Assembly (NCBI GenBank): GCA_022702545.1
Contig: JAHRBC010000002.1
Location: forward strand, 1,798,001-1,862,000
DNA from: Phycomyces nitens
Lineage: Eukaryota > Mucoromycota > Mucoromycetes > Mucorales > Phycomycetaceae
Length of the DNA: 64,000 bases
Reading direction: 5' to 3'
Shown here: one piece after another, positions 49,301-60,596 of the stretch
Layout of the letters: every line of letters starts with the position of its first letter
Position numbering within the stretch: position 1 is the first letter of the stretch
The notes under the pieces: model-generated
What the model saw: the letters and a program-made list of their open reading frames with translations, nothing else
Database searches by the model: none
What the model was told of the DNA's origin: nothing
Made by a program: the position numbers and the translations under genes

Positions 49301-50571
49301 CGTTCAGCCTGAATTTCAGGTGTGGTTGTAAGGGTAGCAAGGGTAGCAAGAATGGCACCATGCTCTTCCAATTGATGCTGCTCTTCGCTGATTTTCCCTT
49401 GGAGGTGCTGAGCATATTCTATTGTGCTTGCAGACTGGTGTGGTGTCATTATTATGATCATAATAGCCATGCATTACTGCGCTTACCATGTTGGCCTGGA
49501 TCCATTCCTGAATCGCCTTGTTAACAGGATCATATAGTTTTGAAGACAATGGCTCATAAAACACCACACACGTTCCATAGATCGATCTTCCGTTCTCGTC
49601 TGTCATTGCCTTTATAAAGATCCATGAGTCTCGGGCAGAATCTGGTTTTGGCCCACAGGTCACTTACAAATGAATGGGTCTGTTCTGCTGGAGGGTCTTT
49701 GCCATAGTGTAATGAGATGTCTTTGGGAAAGCAAAACTGATTTGCAGATCAAAACAGTTACTGTCATGAGCACCATGGTAACTGATCATGGTTACTAACT
49801 GTGATTCTTACCATAGCAACATATGCCGGAAACTGTTCGTTGACTGAATAATCTTGCTTTGGGTAACGAGAGAGTACATTTGGTATATATTTGATTTCGA
49901 GTAAGTTGGGTATGATTGGTTTGGGTGACTCTGTCGGTTTTGGCACCGGTTCTGGTACGACTGGTACTGGTTCTGATGTTGATGATATACTCTGGTGAAG
50001 AGACACAGACCTTGGCCGAGTTGAGCCAGGATCACCTAACCCTTTGAGCGTAAGGAAAAGAAGGGGTGTGGCTACTGTCCTTACCTTTTGCATTTGAATC
50101 CGATATACTACGCCAGGTTTTTGAGTAACGCAGAGATCGTTGTCTAGCCGACTGACGGCGTACACCTGAAGTGTGGCGTGATACTGTGGACGTGGGTTCA
50201 CTTTTATTGGAGGCGCCCTTGTGTACGGCAATCACATCACGGGCAGAGTCTCTGTCTTTACCGAATGTGTCAATGACGGATTGGACATGATCCAGTACGT
50301 CAATAAAGGAATCAGTGGGATCATTGTATTCTAATGGAGAGCTCATCCCACGCGGCCTGACATGTGCTTGGGGTGGAGGGGAGTTGGTAAGAAGGGCATG
50401 ACTTGTGTCTGTAGCAGCAGCCTGTTTCTGCTGATCGTAATAAACATCATCGGCACCAATGGGGTCGCCTTTTTTGGCATCTTCGTAGGTTGATATAAGT
50501 TTATCGTCGTGGAGTCCGGCGACAAAGAAGTAGTCTGCGAGGCGTGTTACAGGAATCAGACTGGTAGCCAT
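46301..50571 (-). CDS. DENN domain-containing protein (uDENN-cDENN-dDENN), about 1064 aa
   Basis: DENN proteins are exchange factors for Rab GTPases in membrane traffic. Sixteen exons: 50085-50571, 49812-50041, 49668-49736, 49487-49609, 49061-49434, 48789-48918, 48680-48739, 48461-48613, 48337-48405, 47590-48267, 47452-47503, 47132-47347, 46781-47049, 46535-46702, 46413-46482, 46301-46347. uDENN: FCFPKDISLHYG and YGTCVVFYEPL. cDENN: LIREVPLPSPGR, LFRTLSPHLVLVVIE, FPFYWQFVFIPVLP and PVPYIIGYQG. A Ser/Pro/Gln-rich linker precedes dDENN (FLRMFASLLCHYRSG, VFLSNLANSQMFNQFI, CPYTGKRFP at the end). All phases close. Two joins are weak: exon 10 ends at a GTTTGT donor, and exon 11 could be read in another frame joining exon 12 at 47336; exon 2 may begin 6 nt later. 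The specific subfamily is not assigned. Confidence 0.88.
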
Positions 50572-51082
50572 AATGGAGTACCAGAAAGAGAGAATAAGCT
50601 GAAAAATAGTGGTTGAGCTTGTCTCAAATCTTAGATCATAATTTGCTGGCCTTTATGAATCACGTGCGTTTATGCGCTTATTCTTTAGAGGGGGAGTGAA
50701 AATGACGTTCATACTCTGTGCAAAAAGCCTGTAGAAAGTCAAACTCTCGGGTACGTTACACTGGATCATTTGTAACCCCGCATAGTGAAGAATATGGTCT
50801 TGACAACACTTGGTGTTGTAGAATGTGTCCAATTGGCTCTCATTCTCTACCCAGGGCCTTGTTCTCGTTACTAGCCAGACAAGGCCACAATCCAAAAGTA
50901 CAACAGGGTCTATAATGACCAGGCCATCATTATCTGGGCCGGCTGTTTTTTTTAGTAATTCAGATACCCAAGGTAAAGATTATGGTCAGTATAAATCTCA
51001 GTATAAAATTGAACCCCTTCTTCCATATAATAAAGAGGGTTTGGTAAATAATCAAAAAATATCGTTCAAGTTTGACTATAGA
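50572..51082. other. DENN promoter region
   Basis: Upstream of the DENN gene and left of the TIR element. Several plus-strand frames here run into the element's left arm and look fortuitous. Confidence 0.45.
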
Positions 51083-51331
51083 GGCGCTCTTCATCTTTGT
51101 TTTATAAATCGTCAAAAAATATATCTTAATTTAGTAAATCAATTGATTATTATGGTAGGTATTATGCCCATATTTAGTAGAAACTTTACCAGATATATCG
51201 GTAAAAATAATTATTTTTACAGCCATAAAAGGGTTGTGTAAGTCAAATTACTAAATAAAATAAGACACGTCTAAAAAAGAAAAGCTATACATCCAAAACA
51301 TATTTGCTAAACTAATATGTTACTCGACTCA
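51083..51331 (+). repeat. Left terminal inverted repeat
   Basis: Pairs with 51646-51898; small differences cluster around the AAATCGTCAAAAAATATAT segment. Confidence 0.85.
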
Positions 51332-51423
51332 TTTCTTTAGTCTTTATTACTACTACTTTGTATTCTATACTGTTTCCTTTTGCCATCTAGTTACTCATCT
51401 TTTAAACAATACTTTACATAAAA

Positions 51424-51573
51424 ATGGATCCTAACAACTACCCGACCATTACCTTTACTTTGACTGATAACAATGCGGAATCACGAAAAGTTATTGACAA
51501 TGATGTCAATGAAGCCTTAATGTTTCCAAGTGATACAATAATGAGAAATAAAAATGGGATTCTAGTATCATAA
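51424..51573 (+). CDS. Short ORF inside the TIR element, 49 aa
   Basis: Begins MDPNNYPTITFTLTDN and ends NGILVS before TAA. It is preceded by an A/T-rich leader ending in ATAAAATGG, a good fungal start context. It has no membrane segment or zinc motif. Codon use is protein-like despite the AT-rich host sequence. It may be the surviving N-terminal part of a protein encoded by a longer, autonomous relative of the element (inference); no family recognised. Confidence 0.35.
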   Translation: MDPNNYPTITFTLTDNNAESRKVIDNDVNEALMFPSDTIMRNKNGILVS

Positions 51574-51645
51574 CTAATATTTACTAAAATGTCTAATTAA
51601 TTACTACAACGTTAGAATGTGGATATATAAATAAAAGCTGGAAGT

Positions 51646-51898
51646 ATGAGCAGAGTAACATATTAGTTTAGCAAATATGTTTTGGATGTATAACTTTTCT
51701 TTTTTAGACGTGTCTTATTTTATTTAGTAATTTGACTTACACAACCCTTTTATGGCTGTAAAAATAATTATTTTTACCGATATATCTGGTAAAGTTTCTA
51801 CTAAATATGGGCATAATACCTACCATAATAATCCATTGATTTACTAAATTAAGATAATTTCCTTTTTGATGATTTATAAAACAAAGATGAAGAGCGCC
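51646..51898 (-). repeat. Right terminal inverted repeat
   Basis: Pairs with 51083-51331; ends AAGAGCGCC. Confidence 0.85.
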
Positions 51899-51983
51899 TT
51901 TCATTGGGCCACCTAGGACAATTTCAATAAAGCCCTTTGCTGTGACCTTTTTTTTTTAATAAAGAGCTTTCCAAGAAAGGAAG

Positions 51984-53721
51984 ATGGAGCCAACGGTTAC
52001 TGATAATATGTCAAGACCTCGTCTCAGGGTAGCATTCCTTCATCCAGATCTAGGGATAGGTATACAATATAGCTCCAGGTCTGGATCCTTAAACTCATCC
52101 CAATAGCAAAGGTGGTGCCGAGAGACTTGTAGTGGATGCAGCCACAGGCATCCAGTCAAAGGGCCATCACACTGTCATTTACACCAGTCATCATGACCCC
52201 AAGCACTGCTTTGAGGAAACGCGTGATGGTACAGTCAGCAGCATCATGACCTTGCACTCAACAATACATAGGAACCCTTTGTGTGTCTGTTCATGGTAAT
52301 AGTCTGCCCAGGAGTATATTTGGGCGATTCTATATCGTCTGCGCCATTTTACGCCAATTGGTCCTAACGCTCTATATCCTACTCTGGAAGAAGGATTCCT
52401 ATGATGTTATGGTTGTGGATCAACTGAGTGCCTGTCTCCCATTATTGACCTGGTTTAGTGGTGCAAAGGTAGGTTTGGCAGGAATTTAATATTCATATAA
52501 TATCCCTCCGTCTTTTCTTTTCTTTTTTTTTAAAACAAAAAAAAAACAATGTCTTGTAGATCATGTTCTATTGTCATTTCCCTGACAAGCTGCTCACAAA
52601 CCGAGAGTCTAAACTGAAGCAGCTATACAGAGTTCCTCTAGACAAGCTTGAGGAATGGACGACAGGTAAAATAAAAATAAAAATAGCAGCGTCTTTCCAA
52701 TGCTCATCTCTTGGAACCATAGGCATGGCTGACACGGTGGTTGTGAACAGTGGATTTACGGCTGGCGTCTTTCGACGGTCATTTCCTTCAATCTTCAAGA
52801 CTCCCCGTATCCTCTATCCTCCTATCAACACCCAGGCATACGACCGTGCAGTAGATACCAGTGACCCTTCGGTTCAGTTACTGGAAACGTAATTAAGGCA
52901 TAAGATGGATAAACAAGAGTATTGAACCAATACCAACAGGAACCACAAGATTCTCTTGTCAATCAACCGATTTGAGCGCAAGAAAAACGTCGAACTTGCC
53001 CTTCGCGCCTTTGCTGCCCTAAAAAATGATTCTCTTGTCGAACCTGCCACATTTGAAACGTACCGCTTGGTTCTAGCAGGTAAGATGGTGATCTTAATTT
53101 GACATGGTTTACATTATGGCATGCTTGCTAGGTGGGTATGATCGTCGTGTGGCCGAGAACGTAGAGTATCTGGAAACACTCGATAAACTTGCATCCCAAT
53201 TCAACCTCAAGACATTCACCATCCACCCTTCCTCTGACCAGAAACCCCCAAGCGATGCCCAGGTGATTTTTGTGTGTTCTTTCAACGATTCCCAGAGAAC
53301 CTATCTGTTGGCCAATGCTTCTATTTTGCTATACACGCCTTCGAATGAGCATTTTGGCATTACACCTGTTGAGGGCATGTATTGCTCGGTGCCCGTCATT
53401 GCCTGCAATAACGGAGGCCCCTTGGAATCTGTCAAGGATACTGTGACAGGTCTACTGATATCTCCTACACCTGAACTATGGGCTAATGGAATCAAAGACC
53501 TCATGACAGGGAAATATGATGTTAGTGCCATGGGAAAAGCTGGCCGTCGCCACGTTCTAGAAACATTTTCCCTCGAGGCCTTTGCAGACCAGCTCGAGGA
53601 TATTCTGGAAGAACTGGTGACGGGGGGACGGGTAACTCGCCACCAATATGATAATGTTGAATATGGAGTGCGAGTGTTTGTAGCATTAGTTCTGGTCTAC
53701 ATTTGGTATAGCATGTTTTAA
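51984..53721 (+). CDS. ALG2: Alpha-1,3/1,6-mannosyltransferase ALG2, 463 aa
   Basis: Adds the second and third mannoses (alpha-1,3 and alpha-1,6) to the lipid-linked oligosaccharide on the cytosolic face of the ER, from GDP-mannose. Seven exons: 51984-52059, 52112-52228, 52272-52468, 52560-52665, 52723-52888, 52940-53079, 53132-53721. GT-B fold, family GT4: N-terminal HPDLGIGGAERLV loop, MFYCHFPDKLL, VVVNSGFTAGVF, LSINRFERKKN, and the EX7E motif EHFGITPVE with GMYCSVPVIACNNGGPLESV. A hydrophobic segment near the N-terminal third (ILRQLVLTLYILLW) and a C-terminal one (VFVALVLVYIWYSMF) are the expected membrane contacts. Normal length. Convergent with the septin gene, 153 bp between stops. Confidence 0.96.
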
Positions 53722-53874
53722 GAGGTGTTTATAGAAAAGAAAGGGGAGGTTAAGCTGTAGGATATAATTAAAGAAGATTTGTAATAAAAAAAAAAGAGAG
53801 AGAGAGATAGAGAGGAAAAGACCATGATTTCAGAGAAAATAAAATAAAATAATATAAAATACGATGATAAACTA

Positions 53875-55470
53875 TTACTTTCGGACAGCCTTGGGAGACT
53901 CACGCTGGTAATAAAAGGCGTCGATCTCTGACTGCATCTCCTTGACACGCTCGCTTTGTGCCTCTAGTTCCTTATGCAAGCGATCTCTCTCACTCAAGAG
54001 CTGCTGCTCCCATGCACGGAATCGTGATTCTTCTCCCTTTACTTGCTCAGTAAACCGCTTGCGCAGAGCCTCTTCTTCTTCCTTGAACTTGGCATTCTCA
54101 TTTGGCTGAGAGCTAAAGGACCAAGAGCCAATTAGCTGTGATCAAACAAGTTGATTGAGTATTTACCGAGAATCACCAAAATTCCTAGTCTCCATTTGAG
54201 ATTGACGGTAGTTTTCATAGTGTGTCTCTTCAGTTGTAGTAATCAAGTCCAACATATGGGTGCGGATCAAGAGACTACGGAGCTTTCTAAAGTCGCAATG
54301 CTCATCATTCTCTACCTCGGCAACACCCCAAGAGTATTCACGACCCTTGACCTTGCGACCATCAGGTGTGAGAATATCCTGAGTGGACCCAATGACAGCA
54401 AAGGGAAGTGCGGCCATGATGTTGGCATTGCGCTGTGTGGTCGACTCATCATCACTCTCGATAGGACAAGAGTATACCTTAATATTCTGTGCATAAATCA
54501 CATCTCGAATCTATGCGAGGTTTATGTTGTTTTTTTTTTTTTTTTTTTTTTTTTTTTTGGTAAATGTTTAGTTGAGTGGTCAATCCCCCCCTTGCTCCTC
54601 TCCTTGATTTGTATTATTATATACAATGCGTATTTTTGCCTCAAGGCACAGAAATGCAGGAGAACAACTACTTACATTTTGCTTGAATTTTGCGAGATCA
54701 GAAGGTGTCAAGGTATCTGCTTTTGCAATAACCGGAATCAAGTTCACACGCGAGCCCAGTTTCTTCATACACTCAACGTCCAAGGGCAATAATCTGCCAC
54801 CACACAAAGATGTGTTAATATCCTTGCCAGACAATAGGGTAAAGTCTTACGTGTGTCCAGTTGGTTTGATAAAGTAGAGACAGACGTGAACGCGCATATC
54901 AATGGCCCCTTTACGGCACGGCTGCTGCTCTTGTCGCATATACTTTTCGTGTTGGTCGTCCAGAAAGTCCACAATTGGGATCCAACCGTGGCGATTGTTC
55001 ACATAGTCTCCGAATCCCGGTGTATCGATTATAGTCAACTTGACCTTGAACATCTTTTCCTCGAGTTCTATACCAAGGTCAGATACTCAGCCTCCAAGGG
55101 TTTGCAGATTAATTACTTGCCTGCTTTTGTGATTTGGATCTGGACAGTTTTTGGAGGAGTCTTGTTGAAGCGTCTTCGGGTGACATTTTTGGGTTCTTTG
55201 ATTGTGGATGTGAAAAGCGTGTTGACAAATGTAGTCTTGCCAACGCCAGATTCACCTAAGGGGATGGGGTCAAGAGACTGTTTGCTAAAGGGGAACAGGA
55301 GGGGGTCAAAAGGCGCTCTTACCACAGACCATCACAGTGAAATTAGCGCCGTTCTTGGCCACAATTTTATGGCGTTGGTTGGGCAGATTGGCGATGCCAG
55401 TACCTGCAGAAGTTATGGGAGAAGGAGCCGCGGGCACGACTTCATAAGGTGAGGGCGTAGTGGTCATCAT
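53875..55470 (-). CDS. Septin GTPase, 399 aa
   Basis: Filament-forming GTPase of septum and cell-cortex structures. Six exons: 55323-55470, 55121-55255, 54851-55067, 54676-54793, 54167-54510, 53875-54112. G1 GESGVGKTT near residue 50, G3 DTPGFGD, G4 AKAD; the septin unique element region contains [19 protein letters not shown] and [12 protein letters not shown]. The C-terminal 75 residues form a coiled coil ([13 protein letters not shown] ... [16 protein letters not shown]). Intron 2 (55068-55120, 53 nt) has a GC donor (GCAAGT), required to keep [17 protein letters not shown] in frame. Intron 4 contains a 29-T homopolymer. Closest to the Cdc3/Cdc12 type by its coiled coil, but I do not assign a subgroup. 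Confidence 0.95.
54530..54558. repeat. 29-nt poly-T tract in septin intron 4
   Basis: Uninterrupted T run on the plus strand (poly-A in the sense of the septin transcript). Confidence 0.95.
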
Positions 55471-56050
55471 GGTTCGAGACGGTGAAGCAAAACAGAGAAA
55501 GAGGAAGAAATAGAAAGAGAAAGAGAAAGAGAGAGAGAGAAATAAAGAGGACAGGGTGGAGGGGAATCATATACCAAATAGGCCTATATTTCTTTTTTGT
55601 CCCTGAGCTCCACCAGTGGCATTAACACTTGAAATAAGATCCCTTGTTTTTGACAAATGCTCACGATTGTAACGGTGCTTATTGTGCGCAAACCTCTTAC
55701 ACAATTGCTGTTGCTTATCCCCCCCCCCCCCTCAATCCTCACCCCTCGCTTTACCAGCCTCCCCATTCTGATCACGTCTATTTTGTTCTTACTTGAATGT
55801 AATCACCCAGAAAGACGCAGGTGTTGCATTTGTATGAATAGTGCTTTGTCTATGTGTAGTCTGCGCACGGCCTGCATTGTAAAGAACAAAAATAGAGATA
55901 TATTTGACAAGAAAAAGGTGGGCTTATTGGTTTATGGTAGGACGCAAGAGGACTATTCCCACCCATAAATAATAGACGAGCATTGACTGGCACACAGGAA
56001 AGAGGCAAGTCATCTAATTGAGAGAGCATGAGAGTATTATGCAATGGATA
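55471..56050. other. Spacer between PKA-R and septin genes
   Basis: Septin promoter with GA-rich repeats (AGAGAAAGAG near 55497-55545, pyrimidine-rich on the sense strand) and a C10 run near 55720-55731. No gene supported. Confidence 0.5.
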
Positions 56051-57419
56051 TTACTGAGGCTGTTGGCTAATGATGGTATGGTAGTTTTCAGAATTGCGCT
56101 TCAGGATATCGAGTACAGGGCCAAGCAGACGCGTGAATGCCTTTTTGCCAAGAGTTGCACATTTGAGGCGAGAGTTTGCCACTACAGTCACAGCACGCGG
56201 ACTGTCGTTCAAGAGGGCAAGTTCTGCAAGACATTGGATAAGTAATCATCCTTGGTTCTCAGCCCTTGTAAGCTATCTACACACCTCCAAAGAAACATCC
56301 TCTTCCAAACCGATTGACTTCGCGTGTGATGCCTTGTTCATCTGTCTTGTAAAACACTGCTTCACCCGTCTCGATGAGATAGAACTGGTCGCCCACATCG
56401 CCCTGAACAACCACCTGCTGGCCTTGTTCAAAGTACACAGATTCTAGGGCATCAGCAATCTTGTATCGCTCATACGATTCAAGTGATTTGAGCAGATGAA
56501 CTTCTTCGAGGAATGTCTCATACATTCGTCTCTTTCTTGACGTGTTTTCCATCAAGATGGTTCTAAAGGTAACTCTGTCAAGAGCCCATAGAACAACATC
56601 CGAAGTGGCAATGATTGTTGCAGCTCTGGGAGCATTGTACATCAAGGCGAGTTCACCAAAACTTCCACCAGCCTCGTAATTGGTCACCTTTACAGGTTCA
56701 GCATCTCCCTTTGCAATGTAGCAATCAAGAGTGCCTTGCTCCACCACATAAAAGTAATCTCCCACAGCACCCTGTTCAATTACGTGCTCTTTGACTGGCA
56801 ACCGCTTCTCAGCCATAGCATCCACTACATCCTGGTACTGCTCCTCATCGAGGTTTCGGAATAAGAAGTTGTTCTCAACACTTTCCCGAATTCTAGCACA
56901 CTGCTCGGGGCTTTTTGGGATCACCGTCTTGACAAAATCGCGTCCCTGAGTGGGTGCCATGGATTCGGCACTGACTGAAGTGCGACGGTCACGGCCGTAA
57001 GATGGAGGTATCATTGGAAGAGGCTCACCGGTAAACTCATCACGCTCTTCATCATCAGAATCATCTAGAGTCTCAAAATCGTCATCCTTGTCCTCAGTGT
57101 CAGACATCTGACCAGGGAAATCCTGATGTTGGCCCGAAAGAGGATGAAACTCGCTGGCTACAATGATGCTCTTTTTTTTTAATATTGTTGTTTTTGATGT
57201 TACTAATATTATTTTACTTTCAAAGCCACGAGGAATACGCTGTCTTAAAGAAGCCCTTTGCTCTTGGAGTCTCTGGTTAAAGAAGTTTGCACAGTATTGG
57301 AGAACATCCAGGGGTTGGTCACGACAATACTCTGTGTGAAGGTCTGTCAGGATTTGTGTGTATTCATCTGTTTGTGAAGGGAACTCGTCCACTTGGGAAA
57401 AGGAGAAGGCGGGATCCAT
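56051..57419 (-). CDS. cAMP-dependent protein kinase regulatory subunit, 415 aa
   Basis: Holds the PKA catalytic subunit inactive until cAMP binds. Three exons: 57218-57419, 56285-57157, 56051-56223. N-terminal RII-like dimerisation/docking helix ([21 protein letters not shown], residues 19-39), an acidic linker, then the inhibitor sequence RRTSVS near residue 122, whose Ser makes it a phosphorylatable (type II-like) site. Two cyclic-nucleotide domains follow, with phosphate-binding cassettes [19 protein letters not shown] and [22 protein letters not shown], each with the cAMP-contacting Glu and Arg. Start set at MDPAFSF; the frame extends 31 codons upstream to another ATG. Intron 1 is 60 nt, a multiple of three and free of stops, so retention would insert 20 residues. 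Confidence 0.95.
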
Positions 57420-59308
57420 AAGATGAAATATATAACAAGATGTTTGGGAATAAAAAGAAGCTTCTTTATTATTTTTCTTGGCTGGAGAAATCAATGCGCA
57501 ACTGTTGTTCACACCGTTTTGAGATCCGCCCTAGTTCTTTAGTGTCTTGCGTCATTCATTCGGTCAAAAAGTACAAAGTGTTTGTATATATATATATACA
57601 TGTATTACTAGGAATCAAAGAATGGCGCCATTCATTTGAAATGATCTTACAACAGTCTTGCGAATTTAAATAACACTCGATTGTTTTAACAGGACAAACG
57701 TTTCAGATTCAACAATATTTTGAAACAAAATAAATAATCACATTTTATAAAGACAAAGACAATATGTTTATATAGTAAATTGGGTATTTTTATTATATCA
57801 AAATTCAAATTATACGGATAGTTTTTTATAAGTGACCTACAAACTGTTACAAATCGTCATTAGTTCCAATTCTGACTTTTTTTGTAACAAAATAAAAAAT
57901 AGTAGTAGTATATAAAGTAGAATTTCTTTTTTTTTTCTTTTTTCAGTTGATAGAAGTTTTGCTTTCATAGAATATCAAAATGAGCTGGGTTTAGTAGCAT
58001 AAAAGGTTGATCATCATGGTAAAAGAAAAATAAAGGCGAAAGAAATTCAAAATGTTGTAAAGGGATGCTTACCATATAGTTACATTGTAAAAGGAAGAAA
58101 GAAGTAAGGATTATCATTACACAATCCCGGCCCTTTTTATACCTTTAATTTTCACTCGCTATAAATTTTTTTTTTCGTGGTGACAGCAGTCCCATCCAAA
58201 ACAGTGCCGACACAAGTCACCTAATTTTTTCTCCAGTTAAACACTTTTGACAGTCATGCTATTCTCTCTTCAAGGCCAAAAGGGTGTAGGTGTAGAATAT
58301 ATTTATTCATTGGGCAATATACGTGTTAGGTAGAACCAGTTGAGCACAATCGATAGATGGACCAAGGACATGGCCAGAATAACTGTTCAGAATAACTGTT
58401 TGAATTTTATAAAAATAAATTGAATGGCACACTTTATCATTATTATTATTTTAAAAAAGGGATTTGGCTGCTTAATAGATTCATGCGTACAATACAAAAG
58501 AACTTGTTTTTATGGATCGATAAGGATATATATATATATATTTGAGGCTGCCCAAAGTTCCCTGCTTGGTTCTTGATATCCAACTATTGTTCTATACTTG
58601 AAATATTTATTTCATTTTGAGGATACTGGCAAAAGTTGCAAAGTACTCAATAAATTTGTACTTTATCAAACTGGCCATTTAAATGTTCACCAGTCATTTT
58701 GTTTTTTGAACATATATATTCCAAGCGAGCTTTTAGGTATACATGCAATGCTTTTTTGACAGTGCACTTTAAATAAAGAACCAGACAGATTGTTATCAAT
58801 AATGGAATCAAAGCTTTAAAGCAATTATAAATATCAATGTTTATATTATAGTAATTTTGATGTAAATAAATGCTTTGGAATAAACGATGATTTATTTAAA
58901 GATTAACGGCAATACCTTTTAATCATTTCCAAAAAAGAAAAACAAGAATGATGATATAGGTACAACTACCCCTTTCAATTAGACGTTTTCTTGTATCTTT
59001 AAAAAACAATGATAATATTTGTCTTGGGAATTAGGGCAACTTCTTGGAATAGCAGCAACAGATAATCTATATTGTCATTATTATAGATTCCATGTTTACA
59101 AGCAGTTATATATGTTTATTAATGATGTCTAGAATTATACAATACTTGTTTAAAAAACATACAATTGCCAATAATTTCCCGGCTACAAACATGTCAAACA
59201 CATTCAATATCCAATATAGATTCAATACTGCAACACACACATATATATATATTTTTAAAAAGTTTATTTTAATTGCAAATTTCAAGAGAAAGCTCAAAGG
59301 GACAAAAT
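57420..59308. other. AT-rich intergenic region, no gene seen
   Basis: Promoter of PKA-R (TATATATATA near 57586) and about 1.6 kb of A/T-rich sequence with only chance frames. Confidence 0.5.
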
Positions 59309-59944
59309 TTATGCCTTGGTAGCAGTCTATTGCATTCCATTAGTACTCATCATTCAAGACCATTCTTAATTAAATCACATACCTTCTGGAATCTGAATCT
59401 AGGAGGAGGAGCACGGTTCTTGCGGTCCTTGACGGAACGAACACGGACAACGCGAGCGTGGATAGCGCAAGAGATGCAGTAGTGCAACTTGACGTACAAC
59501 TTGGGGATGGTGTACTCCTCGTAGATGGAGGCCTCCTGAAGATCACGGACGGCAGCAGCCTCGACCATGTTACGGATGGTGAAACGCTTGATAGCCTTAT
59601 CCTTGGGGCAGCACTTGGAGCAGTTGATGCAGCGCACAAACTTGACGTGGCCACGGCCGTGCTTGTTGCGTCCGTTGTTTCTTCTCTTGCAGGTCTATAA
59701 GTCCATAAATCAATATCATTCTGGATGGAATATTGTCGATGTTTTCGTATTGTGGAAAGCCGAGGTTGTATAGAATTTGGTGATATCCATCCAAGATTGA
59801 CTCAATCCATCCTTTCAATCCATCCATCCAAAGATTGTTGATTCAATCCATCTCCAAGTGTTTGTGTTTTGCCATCTCTGCCTGTTCAACTCTCTGGTTC
59901 CTTGTTTTCTATCTACATGCCCTGGCCAAGGCGACACCTACCAT
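59309..59944 (-). CDS. rps26: 40S ribosomal protein eS26, 110 aa
   Basis: Small-subunit protein at the mRNA exit channel. Three exons: the first (59942-59944) is exactly the ATG; then 59383-59694 and an 18-nt last exon 59309-59326. The sequence begins [23 protein letters not shown]; zinc-ligand cysteines lie in CINCSKCC and [13 protein letters not shown]; and [19 protein letters not shown] leads to TATKA. Length is normal. The 247-nt first intron carries repeated GGATGGATTGA units. An intron directly after the start codon is a recurrent feature of fungal ribosomal-protein genes. The usual Lys at position 3 (MTKKRR) is Cys here. Confidence 0.96.
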
Positions 59945-60596
59945 AGTGATATGATCGAGGAAGTCGAGAGAGAGTTCTCATTTTTTGGTCAACGCCCACT
60001 TACGAAGCGGTAAATTCAAACGGCGTCATCATGAAATCGGAGTTGAATTATTTTCTTTTTAATTTTAGAACAGATTTGGTGCAGAATTCCAAGTGGTATA
60101 TATATTTTTTGGATGCTGCTAGATTTCAATCGTAGTCTTTAGATTTCCTACAGACATACATGAATGCACCATTGTACATCGCATCATAATCATCAATTGT
60201 ACCCTTGCATTGAAAAGCCAAATTGTTCTCATATTTCTTGGTACTAGTACTACTTCTAGGTGTATTTTTAATGGACAGAGGATACATAAAATAAATAATA
60301 TAATATAGTATAGTATATAATTAATATATATATATACATATATAATTTTTAAAAAATGGCCTCAATTTGGGTACCCAAGACCAAAAGAAGTATGAATATT
60401 ATAATTTATAGAATAATTCTAAACTTCCCTTGTTTTTGGTCAATAGACCCACAGAGGTAGAATGGAGAGACTTGCTGCTGATGATGACCTTTTTCGTTTC
60501 AATATTCAACCGACATAGCCTCACCGCATACATCGCGTTCTTTGTCTTGGCCTAAAGGGCATTCCATGCAAAATAATAACAATAGCACTACATGTC
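59945..60596. other. Intergenic: eS26 promoter and UPF3 3' flank
   Basis: AT-rich, with TA-rich tract near 60295-60350; no gene. Confidence 0.5.

Larger units (their letters stand above)
51083..51898. mobile_element. 816-bp TIR element (MITE-like) with a 49-codon ORF
   Basis: Left arm (51083-51331) and right arm (51646-51898) are about 90 % identical inverted repeats starting GGCGCTCTTCATC, with TTTAGTAGAAACTTTACCAGA and TATGTTTTGGATGTATA-type blocks conserved. The 314-bp centre holds one short ORF. No target-site duplication is obvious. The right end lies 85 bp before the ALG2 start codon and the left end about 510 bp from the DENN start, so it sits in their shared divergent promoter. Confidence 0.8.

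Noticed and set aside
50825..51241. 138-codon plus-strand ORF upstream of ALG2
   Set aside because: Half of it is the TIR arm read through; no conserved features.
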